Shown in pieces: positions 34,290-47,080 of a stretch of DNA of 64,000 nt. Position 1 is the stretch's first letter. The number at the start of each line of letters is the position of its first letter. Source of the DNA: Trema orientale (Eukaryota > Streptophyta > Magnoliopsida > Rosales > Cannabaceae); the NCBI GenBank assembly GCA_002914845.1, contig JXTC01000550.1:7253-71252 (forward strand), read 5' to 3'. A program made the translations under genes and the position numbers. The notes under the pieces are model-generated. The model did no database searches and had not been told where the DNA came from. It saw only the letters and a program-made list of their open reading frames with translations.

Positions 34290-37200
34290 TCAAATGAGAC
34301 TCACTGCAGAAGTTTCATGGCAGCTGGATATATTAGAAGCTATTGGAGTTTCTCCCTCTGTGCTCAAAGGCCCTGGTAGACTACAGTAGTCAAAATCCAC
34401 ATATATTTGGCCATCAGTGGCAGGACTAAGTGCTTCCCCTTCCTCCACCGAAATTAAGTCACAGTGCTCATCAATTGGAGGCGTATCATGACTTTCCTCC
34501 ACACAAGTTTCTTCAGACTTGGAGTCTGGCAAATCGGACAAAAGGGCTTCAAGGGGGCAGTTCCTGTCACAACAATTCTGCGAAGCAAATTTCACATCCA
34601 GGACTGAAGATTCAAAATCCACCACAGAAGCAGCATGTGAGAATTCATACATATCACGCAAAACGACTTTGTCAGATCTCTCCTTTGAAATATCAACAGC
34701 AGCAGTAACTGAATCAGAATCTGATGTAGCATCTTCCTCTTTTGTATCAGAGCCAATAGCATCTATCTGATTTAGGAGGAAGTTATTTTGAATATCTATC
34801 TTATCATGGACCAGACTGTTGTTCGCTTTGGTACAAACTTCTCCATTCTCTGTACCTTCTGTAGTCTGAAAAAGTTCAGTCCGTTCTGTGTCATGATAAG
34901 CTTGTTCATCATTCTTGTTAATAAGTTCTTTCTCCTCTCCCTTGGAACGCTGGTAATATCCATCAACTTCTTCAGCTGTTTTCTCAGATTGATCGTAATC
35001 AACAGATCTTACCAAATTCCTTTCATCATCTAAACAAGAAACATGAGATACGTTTGAAAGTGAACCATCTACGGACAATGTCTCATCAGTTCCTATTGGA
35101 GATTGACCTTTTGGTGAAGCATTTTTGTCAACTTCGGTATCTTCTTCACTTGGGAACTCAGGAGCTTTGACTGAAAGAGTCGGAGTATGGTCTTGTGCCC
35201 AGATGGAAACTGAAGATACAAACCCAGCAAGTGCAGATGCTAAAGCATCATCAACTGTCAATTTATGCATTGTTTTATCCATAGAAGAATCAGTGACTCT
35301 CTCCGATGCATGATTTTCTTCTTCGTCATCACACGTTGAAAACTCTGGAGCAGTTACTACAAGACTTGGAAGCAAATGAGTAGCATTAACAGAATCAGAT
35401 ACGTCATTAACTGGGTTGCTTTGCACATCAGAATGAATACTCTTATTATTTGATTGAAATTCCTCACAACGGGGATAATCAATTTCACTATGATAAAAAG
35501 AGTTGGAATCAGATGGGACAAGTGAAAAATTCGGAGCACAAAATCTTGTGCAAGTTGGCAGTTCAGAGTTCTTCTGTTTACTGGTGAGTACTTCAAGTTG
35601 CTGCTCAACCCTGTGGAGCCTTCCCTCAATGCTATTTATAGGCTTTAGCAAATTTTCTTCCAACCTTAAGAATAGATCCTCTATTCTGCCCATACGAGAA
35701 GAGAGTTGGTCCAGTGCTCTTTCGACACGATCAGATGGGGGAAGGTCAGTCTTGCTTTCTCCTGGGGAAACTTGCACGGGGTTCTGTAATTGGGCGGCAC
35801 TTACGCTAGCCCTATTCACGTCCTGAGACTCTAGCTTTTGGGGATCATCTATGCTGGAATTTCCTTCCTGCTGAACCGTAGGATGAGCTGCTTCTGATCC
35901 ACTCTCTTTGAAATTCTGCTTTCTACTGGCCTCAGAGGTATGTTTATCTTCCGTTCTGGTGGCACTCTTTGCTTTAGAAATTTGCAAAAGGCTAGGCAAT
36001 AACATTGCCATAAGAGAATTTCCACTGGAGTTTTCTCTCTGATCCACTTCTTTTTCCGAGTCAGTTGAGTCAACAGGGTCAGCAAACACATATACCTCAT
36101 CAACACAAACACTATCTTTGCTCTGAACTGAGAGTAAACGAAGTGTAAGCGATAGACATGGATGTGCATCACTAATCTGTGCGGTAGCCTCGTAATAATC
36201 CTGACAATTTTCTCCAATTAGCCACAAAAATGTAAATTAAACAACAATTTTTAAAGACCCGTAGTTGCTATAACTTACCTGTGTGATCAATGGGAAAGAG
36301 TTATCTGGGACTTTGACTTCAACCCATTCATCTTCACTGCTCCGACTACTAGCATTTCTCAAAATTTCTTTAGATGGATTATCATGAACTACTTCTTCAT
36401 CTCTAACAGCAACGCCGCAGCGAACAGTACATAGATACTCTTTGCCACTATGGGGATTCGACTCAAAATATATCTCATAGACACGGGCAGTGCTCCTGAC
36501 ATAAATCTGCTGGACCTCATGCTTTTGTTTGAAACTAACTGAAATTTCAATCAATTAACAATAATCCATCAGGAAACCCCAAAAGAGAATGAAGCAATTC
36601 TCTGCCATCCCATCCCTTCTCGACAAAAGTAAAAGGATTTTGATGCATTTTTGTGGTCTAAAAATCCATCAATCAAGTAGAACACAACAAATTACAAAAG
36701 GGTTCTGAATATATATACGAAATCATTTTGAATAGTCTTGTTTGTAGGGGTGGCAAAAGTTGTTCTTTGTCAGCAAAAGATTCATACCCTAATAGAAACA
36801 CAGAATAAATCAACAAAAAATTGGGATAAAAACTTCATCTTTCTGATTTATGGATAAACATACTAACAAAGAAAACCACATTGATAGATAGATAGCTTAG
36901 CTCCCAAAAGGGATTCCGTAAAAGAAAGTATTTTGCCATATTCTCTCCACACTCCAGTACCATATCTTTCAGTTTCAGTTTAGTTACCCTTTTTCCAATT
37001 CTGTGATCTTTCTTCTCGTTTTCTTGGAATCCAAACAGAGAAAGGAAAACTCAACGAATTCAGAAACCGAAGGGAGAAAGAGTGGACGGAACTTACTGGT
37101 GATCTCACAAGGACCTGAATCTGGTGAGTCAGGTTTGAGAACAAGAGGCCGGGGTTTCGCCCTGGGGGAGTTGAGGTCTCTTTCGTCGTTTTCGTCCTCG

Positions 37201-37316
37201 TCTCCGGCGATAGCAGACAAAGAGGACTCGAGAGTGAGCGAATTTGCGAGAGAGCCATGGACGACGGTCCAGTTGGTTGTTAAGCTCCTCCATGGATTGG
37301 TTGCTTCCGATTCCAT
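34290..37316 (-). CDS. Conserved plant protein with beta-domain and coiled coil, possibly PAAT-like, 796 aa
   Basis: Exons (minus): 37316-37097, 36538-36279, 36200-34290, GT..AG and in frame. Residues 1-73 are acidic and low in complexity. Residues about 74-215 form a compact predicted beta-rich region (QQIYVRSTARVYEIYF, YLCTVRCGVAVRDEE, LSLTLRLLSVQSKDSVCVDE, VYVFADPVD). Around residues 330-370 lies an amphipathic helix, probably a coiled coil (RIEDLFLRLEENLLKPINSI, then HRVEQQLEVL). The remaining about 400 residues are acidic and Ser-rich, probably disordered. I do not recognise it firmly. The order of an extracellular-like beta domain then a C-terminal helix resembles animal ATPase PAAT (C10orf88), which is only a suggestion. 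A (TTCTC)n tract lies just upstream of the start, at about 37328-37362. Confidence 0.75.
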
Positions 37317-38487
37317 GGTCGCCGCTCTGCTTTCTCTTCTCTTCTCTTCTCTTCTCTTCTCTTTGGATTTCAAATTGAGTTTTCTCGGAGAAGATTTCTC
37401 TCTCTCTCTCGCTAAAATCCCAAACTCAAAGCCAAACAGATTTTTCTTCGTTTGTTTATTTATTTATTTACTTAAATTTATTTCAATGGTGGTTTTAGTT
37501 GGTTTAGTTTTCCTGGATCATTCATGGTCATTGGTGCACTTCATGTCGTTTTTCATTTGATGTCGTTTTTCTATCTCATTTTCATAATATGTCGTTTATT
37601 CAGTTTTGCCATAGTTTTTTGATACGTCGTTTTCCAATTTCTTGTCGTTTTTAGTTGATTGTTGTTTATGTTCACTGTTGTTTCACGCTTTTTTGTCGTT
37701 TCATTGTTTGTATGGTTGTTTTGATACTAGTCGTGTTTCCTGTTGATGTTGTTGCTACCCATTGTCGTTTTAAATGAAAGTGTTTATTCTGTCAGCGTCG
37801 TTTCAAAGATGGTTGTTTTGTCAACGATGTCGTTGTCCTGGGATATTGTCGCTTTTTGAGTTCATGTCGTTTCTGGATTTGTTGTTACAGTGCTGCTGCT
37901 GGCCAATGTCGGACCTCGTTCCCGATATACAAGTGATGATGAGAAGCAGACTGGTGGACGTGGTGAGTGGACTTGAATTAGGGGACCCTGTTCTTTCGCT
38001 GGTTCAGTGGTTCTACTTAGTACTTCCATGGACATCAAACTAACACTTGGAATGCTTCGTGGGACATTCTCATATTTGCAGCAACTCAAAATGCACGTGG
38101 TCAATGGGCATTGGTGGTACAAGGTAGCGACTCTAATTTTATGGGAAAGAGTAGGGACATTTTTATACTTTGCATAATGCCGATAGAAGATTCAAAAGCG
38201 CGAGTGAAAACTCAAGCATATAACACAAGAGAACACAAAATCTTGGGGAAAAAAAAAATAGACTGATTATAATTTGTTTAAAAAACGTTCGATTTATTAT
38301 GAATAAGTCAGTGACCACCAATGAAAAACAAAAAAATCTAACCAAAAAAAAATAACGTTAGTTTGTTACAAAAGGAATAAATCAGGCTTGAGGGCCAAAA
38401 ATGCAATGAATACGCTTCCACTTGAGAAAAAGTTATGAGCCACTGTAACATTTTTTCCATTTTTACTGATCGTTAACGTTTTACATA
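37317..38487. other. Intergenic region with a dense cluster of GTCGTT motifs
   Basis: Between about 37541 and 37871 the hexamer GTCGTT occurs about ten times, mostly as TGTCGTTT, spaced 15-70 bases apart in otherwise unrelated T-rich sequence. The section at 37895-38135 is less AT-rich and slightly codon-like but has no supported reading frame. No gene is called here. Confidence 0.6.
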
Positions 38488-41400
38488 CTAAGCACACAGC
38501 AGTTCTTCTTCGCTTGATTCGTATGGAGGAGGCAGCAATGTTTGTATATTATCAAAAAGATCTTCACGGCCAGGTGGTGGCGGTCCAGCAATAGGTGCAT
38601 CCAAAACGGAGTCCGGAATTGCTACAAGGGTCTCCTCAAAGAAAGACTTGATAGTCTACAAAGAGGTTCAAGAGCCGTCTGAGAAACTTGGATGAATGAT
38701 TCCAAACATTTATTTTCTAAAAAGGATAATTCAGAAGATAAACATTCCACAATTAAAAATGCAACGGAAGTTCTCCAAACATTTGTGGGATACAGTCATA
38801 AAACAATCATGGAATAAACAGACACAGGACAACATATAATAAAAGAAATACGGGCGAGTTTGCTTGGTCACCACAACTTAAAATCTTATGGTTAGAAAAC
38901 CTTTAATCTGGGAATAGAGGCATGATATAAAGAACTTCAACAAATGATTACCGTGCAGTGCTGGAACGCGGCGTCAGCTTTGCGCTTCCACAGACCATTC
39001 CCAGGCTCAGAATGGAAAAAATGAAGTAAAGGCTGCAGCCAAAATTGAAAAAGAAATTTTCATGTAATAGAACTCGGGTGCATTGTGGTGGGAGAGCACG
39101 TAAATCGTAAAAGACTAGCCTTCATTTCATCCAGCCGAATGCTGTTTAGATTTACATTAAAGAATCCTCCTAGCCAGCAAAGATACAAGTTACAACAATT
39201 TTAAAAAGATGTTTGGAAGTGCATATAGAATAATATTTGAGTACTACTCCAGTTAAACACTTGTTACCCACCTTCACCACATCCCGAACATGTGGTTTAC
39301 GTCCATCTCTCCACAAAACAGAATCACCATATACTTGATACTTCTCAAGAACCTGAATGAAAAAAGGATGATTAAAAGAAAAAGAAGAAAGGGGAAAAGA
39401 AAACTGCAAACCAAAAACAATGATCGTAGTGTACAAAAATTATGTGTAGGCATTCATTTAAAGGCCAAGTTTGTTCCAGACCTGACGACGTGTAATACCG
39501 CTGCTTGGTGCACCATATATAGCAGAATCAACATGTCCCAAAAGATGCCATGGGCTGATCAAAAAGAAAAATGACTCTTGGTCAATAGATTACAGGGTAG
39601 ATGGGTATTGAGCTTGAACAAAGGCCTGAGAACTTTTGGTTCTTCAACGAGTTCAGTCTTAAAATATTGCCATAATGTTCTTATAATTGGAACCCCAATA
39701 CAAAACACCGACCAGTTTCTTATATGTGTGCAAGTGGATGGGTGTATGAGTGCATGTGAGTTAAGGAGGCATACATATCTGTATCCTACAAGACTGCTTT
39801 TTGGTTCAGTGATCAACTTTTTTTAAAATTACTTTTTTTTTTTTTTTTGCTAAGACGGTTTAGAATCCTGTTAAAGTTAACTATAAATGAGAACATAAAA
39901 ATATACAAAAATATTCCAGACTGTAGATTATGCATACTTGTGGTATGCAGCACGTCCAATCATTACACCATGAGCTCCCGCCTTTCTAGCTGCATTGACC
40001 TATAATTTGAAAAAAAAAATAAGCATAGGTGATTTTTTAATGAAATCAGCGAAATTAATAAAAACAAAAATTCTAGAATAATGTTTCAAAAAAATGAAGC
40101 GATAAAGTTATCAAGGTAAAGCTGACATAATTGATATCCAGGAATATGCTTGCAGAAATCATCTGCCTAGCCAAACATTCAAAACTAGTGAAACTTCCAA
40201 GTTTAAGAGACCAAACTAACTAGTATGAGTATGGCAAAGCCTCACCTCATCAATACTGGTTATTCCCCCATTTATCGTAAATCTTAGGTCTGGAAAGTCA
40301 CGTAAAAGGCCATAGAAGTACTCATATCTGCACATATATTGCCATACACAATAATGTCAAATTGTATTAAAACTGCTACAGCATTATCATAATTTTCACT
40401 TAAAATGAATTGAGCTTACAAACAAAATGAAACTAAAAAACATACTTAAGGGGTGGAATTGTTCGATTTTCAGCTGGGCTTATGCCATTGAGAAGTGCCT
40501 TTCGTGAATGTATTATAAAGTGCCTGGTTGGTGATTGAGAAGAAACCTTGTAAATAAAATCACCTAAAAGGAAGAAGAGAAAATCAAGCTTAAGATGCTG
40601 ACATAGTTCACTTGTTTTCTGGAAAACCAAATATTAGGAAGGCTACTGACATGGTGTAAACAAAGAATATACAGAGAAGGATCTTACAGAGCTCGTTATA
40701 GGAATCATGATCATCAACACCAATTCGACATTTAACACTGACTGGGGCATCTGTGTTAGCAGCAATCACGGACATAGCTTCAGCAACAAACTTCCCATGT
40801 AAAGACAAAATGTCAATACCAGAGCATATTAACAAAGCAAGGCACCACTCTTTAAAGCATAATCAACCTAGTTATCAAACCTTTGGATCAAGCATAAGAC
40901 GAACACCAAAGCACCCATGCCCAGCTACTTTTGGACTTGGACATCCACAACTAGTAAAAAAGGAAAAGAAAAATCTCATTTCAATCATCAGGAATGAAAA
41001 AGGGAATAGCATTAAGGTTTAAGAAAGTCTACATACTTAAAATTAATTTCGTCATAGCCGTAAGGATTTGCTAGTTCAGTTGCTTTTGCAATGTTGTCTA
41101 AATTATTCCCACCAATTTGAAGAACAATAGGATGTTGGTCTGGAGAAAATGCCAAGAATCTGTCCTGAGAAATCGTAAAGGAAAATTAGATAATGAGTGG
41201 TTTTCCACAAGGACTTATAAAATACCATGACAGCAAGAAACTGAAATAATATAATGTGTTCAATAAGAATTCATTAAAAGAAATCTAAACAACAAAAACG
41301 GTTGTGTTACACAGTAGGTAAAGAAAATGTATTACACAATAAGGAGCCCTGAAATAATAAAAGACCAATAGACAGACTCAACTTTCATCTGATGAAGATA

Positions 41401-42194
41401 GAAATGTGTTGCACAATGAGGAGCTCTGAAATAATGAAAGAACAATCGACAGACTCAATTTTCATCTGATGAAGAGAGGGTCTACTTTATATCAGCTAAA
41501 AAATATGGAGTTTATCACAAGAACTAATATGGAGTTCGATATGTGCTTATTATTCCACTAACTTACCAGATTGTCCTGCTGGTAGACAATGGTTTCCGCT
41601 GCAAGCATCTCTGTGTAGAGCCATGCATGTTTTGATATGAGCCGGGCAAGAGTTCTGTAGTGATTATCGGTCCAGTCCATCATAGGAGCAACACTGGAAA
41701 CAGACAAGGACAATCCACTTAGGTCCATAGAGTCATTAAACTCATTGTACAGAATTAATGCAATCAAATATATAGATAAGTAATACTACAAGCATGAAGC
41801 ACCAAGTTGTTTACCAAGCTTTTACAACAAACTAATGTGTCAGTTAACTCAACTGATTAAATACAAGATATGCCTAGCTGACTCGAATATCTTTTCAACG
41901 GAGAACATAGAAAATCAATTCCATACACTTTGCAACCAAAATATTACAAAAAAGTTGATATCCCATGGTATTATCCAATTTAGATATGTACCTAAACCAA
42001 GGAGGAAGATACTGCTCAACAACCATCTTCGCTTTTGCACTCAATTGACGCTTTTGACTATAATTAAGTATCCTCCTCCTTCCAGTCAATTTACCATGAA
42101 ATATGTTAAAAGGCAATCTGCTACGGCTCTTCCGAAAAATATCATGAACAGGAACAACCGAAGCTACCGAAGAAGAATATCTTGCAAACTTCAT
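38488..42194 (-). CDS. tRNA-dihydrouridine synthase, DusA type, 431 aa
   Basis: Exons (minus): 42194-41992, 41693-41567, 41164-41037, 40950-40881, 40790-40688, 40563-40446, 40327-40246, 39999-39938, 39554-39482, 39352-39272, 39032-38952, 38655-38488. All twelve join in one frame with GT..AG borders. Dus enzymes reduce uridines in the tRNA D-loop with FMN and NAD(P)H. Motifs seen: [12 protein letters not shown] (about 70), NCGCPSPKV with catalytic Cys at about 156, [38 protein letters not shown] and [13 protein letters not shown]. The first about 60 residues are rich in Arg, Ser and Lys with few acidic residues, suggesting import into plastid or mitochondrion; bacterial DusA lacks this part. 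The ATG at 42194 is the first in frame after TTGAATGGAGGGAAG. Confidence 0.93.
41323..41477. repeat. Imperfect 78-bp tandem duplication in Dus intron 2
   Basis: The block starting GAAAATGTATTACACAATAA at 41323-41400 is repeated at 41401-41477 as GAAATGTGTTGCACAATGAG, both ending in TCATCTGATGAAGA. About ten differences separate them. Confidence 0.85.
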
Positions 42195-43677
42195 CTTCCC
42201 TCCATTCAAAACCTAGCTTGCTCCCTAAAGTACCTATCCATAAAAACAAGTACAACATCAAGTTGAGGAACCCAATTCAAACGCAGAACGGTACTTAGAA
42301 CCAAGCCCACTAGAAGTGTGAACTTTCTAAATAAAGATAACGAATTTAAAACTCAAACAGAGCAAAACCATGACAGAGGCATTTTATCAAACACGTAACG
42401 AGCAACTTTCATGCGTCAATAAATACAAAAAGCATAAGCGTTCATGAGTTTGAAGTACTTCATATACATACATATCTCAATATAAAGATACATATTGATG
42501 AGAGCTTGTGTTTACATCAATGGCGGAAGAAAGTAGCCGTGAGCTGACCTCCGAGCTTCTCCGCCCTCCCTACAGAGTCGCAGAGAAACGGAAAGACGGC
42601 CTTTGGTTTTGTGTGGAGTTTATATGCTTTATCCCCGGCAAAAAAAACTTTGGGCCGGGCTTTTATCTGGTTAGAACAGCGAAAACAAAACTGGGCCTCC
42701 ACTAGAAAGGAGCCTAGCATTAGGTTTTTGGACCTGGGTTCGAGTGATTGGGCCAAAATGACTTTTTTTATGACTACTTTTTCAAGATGAGATATTTGTA
42801 AAACTATCAAAAATTTTTTGAGCATTAGTCGTAATTTTATAACCGTAATAAAATGTAGCAATAATTTTGTGACCATGAAAATTACAGTTAAAATTTTTAT
42901 AGTTAGCTATCATAAAGTCTACGATAGTCCTAGAAATGGAGCTTTCTTTCATATATAGCAATTGTAAAAAGCAATATTCAAGAAAAAGATTTTAAAAAAT
43001 AAGGAAACTAAAGGATACCAATGGTGTCCGGCACTACACCCTAATAGAACTATAAGATACACATATAAACTATAAGATGGGTCTCATGACTTTATTAATA
43101 TGAAATGCTGGCACTACTGATTCTTCATAGTATTACTTGAAAAATAAGTTTAATATTGTAACCGTTTTTCTTTAGAAAAACCTATCAAAAACTTTTATGA
43201 ACCTAATGCAATTCTCTAAAATTGCTACTCAGCCTAATTATCTCCATATAAATGTCATACTAAAAAGTGGTCAACAGAAAGTAACTTGGGTCTTAAAAAC
43301 TACTAGATCCGTCCAGTTGCCTAGGGAAAATGGACATGACTAGTAATAATTTGGACTAAAATAGCTTTTTTATGAGTGATTTGAAATATTATTTTTTCAT
43401 CAGTGTCTTATTTATGTGATGGGATAATACAATTTATGATTATCAATTAGTTCTAAAAAAGTCATAAAGTAGGGGTCACACAACTAACACCGCTAAAAGT
43501 GTCATTTTAGTCCAAATTATTACTATACATGTCAAAGTCCCTCTTCCCCTAGTATTAGGGCCAATATTTAAAGGCCCATTATCAACAACGGATAAATGTG
43601 GCGTGGCGGATAAATAACTACCACTGACTAAAGTGCCAGCTTTCTCAGAAGTTTTATCACTAACCGAGAAAACTTCC
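42195..43677. other. Divergent promoter region between Dus (-) and TAB2 (+)
   Basis: The region holds the leaders of both neighbours. A plus-strand frame at 42520-42705 (MAEESSRELTSELLRPPYRV...) has good codon character but no known homology and no supported downstream exons; it is not called as a gene. The rest is AT-rich and shows nothing further. Confidence 0.5.
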
Positions 43678-46081
43678 ATGGCGAGCTTAAGCTTCAATTA
43701 TTCGAGACTCAGAACCCCAGCGGTTCAATCAAATAAACCCATCTCCAGCTTCGCGAAACCCATCAAAATCCCATTCAGTTTCCCCTCGAACAATCCCAGA
43801 AACTGGCCAAAACTGCGTCGTTTTGGGTCGAACTCCGTCTCGGAAAGCTCGGTTTCGATCCAGGAAGAGGTGGAAATTGAGGAAGAAGACGATGACCCAA
43901 CCGCTGAACTCTGCTATCTTGACCCTGAAACTGACCCCAGTAGCCTATCTGAGTGGGAACTTGATTTTTGCTCGAGACCCATTCTTGACATCAGAGGGAA
44001 GAAGGTGTGGGAGCTTGTGGTTTGTGATGAATCTCTGTCTTTACAGTACACCAAGTATTTTCCTAACAATGTGATCAACAGTGTTACTTTAAAAGATGCC
44101 ATTGAGGGGATTAGTGATGATTTGGGCATCCCTTTACCCGATAAAATACGCTTCTTCAGGTAAAATTTATCGATTATAAAAGCTAAAGACGTACACATGT
44201 GAATCAGAATAAAAGCTGGTGTATATGTAAGAACTGGATTTTTTTTATTTTTTTTTTTTGTTGGATTACAGGTCACAGATGCAGACGATTATAACAAAAG
44301 CTTGTAACGAGCTTGGTATAAAACCTGTTCCTAGTAAACGGGTATGTATGGTATTTTGTTGACCTCATGTTATCTTACCATATTTCAAACAGTTATACAG
44401 TATTACTATGTCTGGAGCTGTTAGGCCCGTTTAGTGCACCGTATTGTACTGTAATTATTTTATCGCAATCCTATTTCTGGTTTTGCATTGAAATTATACT
44501 ACGTTTTGCGAGTAATTGTTTTGGATTATTTCGTATGTGTATGAATTGTTCAACCATGTGCTGCAACTTAGAACTACTGAGATATTAGCTGAAGGCATAG
44601 CAAATTTGAAAGGGTTGCTTGGGCTTTACTCTGTCTTCTTACACTCTTGTGGTTGTTTATTTCAGTGTCTATCACTGCTTTTATGGCTCGATGAAAGATA
44701 CGAGACCGTATATACGCGCCATCCTGGTTTTCAGAAAGGAGCTAAGCCACTTCTCGCATTAGATAACCCCTTCCCAATGGAACTTCCAGATAATCTTTTT
44801 GGGGAGAAATGGGCCTTTGTCCAATTACCTTTTTCAGGTCAGGACTAGCAGCTCTACCTGTTGCTATATCTACAATTACTAAACTTTATACTCATCTATT
44901 GCCATTGTTAGCACACAATAAGCATTAGTAGTCTGTCTGAAAATCCTCCTTATAGTGACACTTCTTAATAGTTAGATACTATACACCATGCTAACTTTCT
45001 TCTTCTTTCGTTTTTCGAATGTACTAATTTACCATTTTATGCCGTTGGTAGTACTAAATCTAGTCCCCTGTTTTACAGCTGTTCGAGAGGAGACATCATC
45101 GTTAGCAAAACAACGTGTATTTGGTTCAAGTTTAGATTTGGATTTGTTGGGGATTGAAACTGATGACAAGACATTGATCCCAGGACTGGCTGTTGCTTCT
45201 TCCCGTGCTAAACCACTAGCAGGTGCTTGCTTACTCTCTATGGATTCGTAATGTCATTTCTTCTTACTTTCAACTTTTTCACTCAATTGCGAGCTAGTTC
45301 TTCACGCAATTCTGAAACTCCTCTGCAACTAACTCTACCAATAAACTTCTTAGTAAAATATATTGTTATTATAGACTTGAGAAACTAGATTCCTTGCACG
45401 GGATTCTCTTTTAACTTTGCTTTGCTAGATCGGCACGCGAGATGATGCTCAATATTTGAGAAGCAGTTTTGACGAGTCCTTGCAATTGTCTCACGTTACA
45501 ATCGACTAGGCAGATATATCTTTGCATCTTGCTGTTATATGCTGAAGAAAGCAGTTAGTGAATGTGGTTTTGGCAATAGTAGCTCAACTGTTGAAATTAG
45601 TAGTAGAGACATAAAGTCGTCCTTAATTAAAATTTTCACAGTCGTATGCTTTTGAACGAAATATTTCTTCAGTATAAATCTTGTAAGAAATTACTCAGTA
45701 CCCAAAAAAAAAAAAAAAGGGAAAAAATGAAGGGAAATTGCCGTCAGAACTCTCATTTTTCATTGTATGTTTCTATTCCAGTAAGAGGACCATAACATCT
45801 CGCTTCTATATGCTTCTGCAGCTTGGATGAATGGCCTGGAAGTGTGCTCAATAGAAGCAGATGTTTCCCGGGCTAGCTTGATTCTTTCAGTCGGTATTTC
45901 TACCCGGTATGTTTATGCTACTTATAAGAAAACTCCGGTGACCATAAATGAAGCGGAAGCTTGGGAAGCAGCCAAGAAGGCTTCCGGAGGTTTACATTTC
46001 CTCGCCATTCAGGAGGACTTGGATTCAGATGACTGTGTTGGGTTTTGGCTTCTACTAGACTTGCCACCTCCACCTGTATAA
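43678..46081 (+). CDS. ATAB2: TAB2 / ATAB2-like chloroplast RNA-binding translation factor, 375 aa
   Basis: Exons: 43678-44159, 44272-44341, 44666-44837, 45079-45222, 45822-46081. All are GT..AG and in frame. Tab2 in Chlamydomonas binds the psaB leader and is needed for its translation; Arabidopsis ATAB2 acts in translation of photosystem I and II subunits in the chloroplast. Residues 1-55 are rich in Ser, Asn, Pro and Lys and almost free of acidic residues, as in a plastid transit peptide. An acidic linker follows ([12 protein letters not shown]). The Tab2 (DUF1092) domain starts about residue 80: [65 protein letters not shown] and the C-terminal [13 protein letters not shown]. The length equals that of ATAB2 within a residue or two. 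It is convergent with the PHD gene at 47081. Confidence 0.96.
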
Positions 46082-46257
46082 CTTAATACTCGAAAAAAGG
46101 GAAAGTTTTATCACAATACATTTGTTTTCTCAAGTATATGATTCATGCTTCCCGTTTGCAGTATTGGAATGGATTTAAATCCAGCTTATCGTTACTAGCA
46201 AAATCTTATCATTCTCGAATAGAATTCAGTGACAACAAATTTTGGAGATGAACGAAT

Positions 46258-46294
<37 letters not shown>

Positions 46295-47080
46295 AGCAAT
46301 TTTTCATTTCAATAACAGACGTAAATCTATATTACCTTAAGGGGAAAAAAAAAACCAGCGTATCATGGAGTCTAGTATCAGTCCTCCAAGGACCAAACCA
46401 AAGTAAAAGAATGAAAAATGAACAGTTTGATGGAGTTTTGGTGCCACATCCCAGGTCCCAAACCAAAGGAAAATAAGAGAAAAATGAAAGGAAAAGTATT
46501 TTCATTTTGAGAAGAAAGGTAAAACAAGTGAACGCTCCAATTTTAGGGAATTTACACCAAATAGACTTAATAGCAACACCTTTTACACGCAACTCCCCTT
46601 CGGTCTGTACTAGTCCCGGACTATCATCGTTTGAACTTGTACTGTAGACATACTTTTCGCATATTAAACAAAATCAATTTTTTTAAAAAAATACTAAAAG
46701 AAATGCCAATACATCTACTGTAATATCCATACACGATTCTAAAATCTAATTACAGCCCGGAGTTGCACAGCTGCCAAATTTTAGGCTGCTCTAATAATAT
46801 ACTGTTACAGCTGATTCCTGAATATCAAGTTCAAACCTTCTAAAAATTAATGAACGAAAATAATGGCATCGGAATCAATCCTACTTGGACTGAATTAATC
46901 TCTGAAGGAAAACTTAACCCCCAACAAACAATTCGTCATCAAGAACCAAGCTGCAAGACCAGCAAACTTGAATTTTCTCAGACCTTTGCAAATGGAGAAC
47001 TGTTTCCTTTGTGTTGTATCCTGTGATATGAAAGAAAGTCTACTGAATATGTGATCAATCAGGAAGAACTCGTCCAGCAT
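46082..47080. other. 3' flanks of two convergent genes
   Basis: The space between TAB2 (+) and the PHD gene (-) should contain both 3' untranslated regions. A (GA)n run lies at about 46259-46287. Nothing else is seen. Confidence 0.6.

Noticed and set aside
35357-35629. Shorter frames inside the large third exon of the coiled-coil gene
   Set aside because: They are out-of-frame shadows of a 637-codon exon reading.
37003-37560. Plus-strand 185-codon frame opposite the first exon of the coiled-coil gene
   Set aside because: The minus-strand frame has a good start, a consensus donor and continues in frame into two further exons. The plus frame has none of this.
37895-38135. Gene fragment with coding-like composition
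   Set aside because: No single frame, splice pattern or known domain could be supported.
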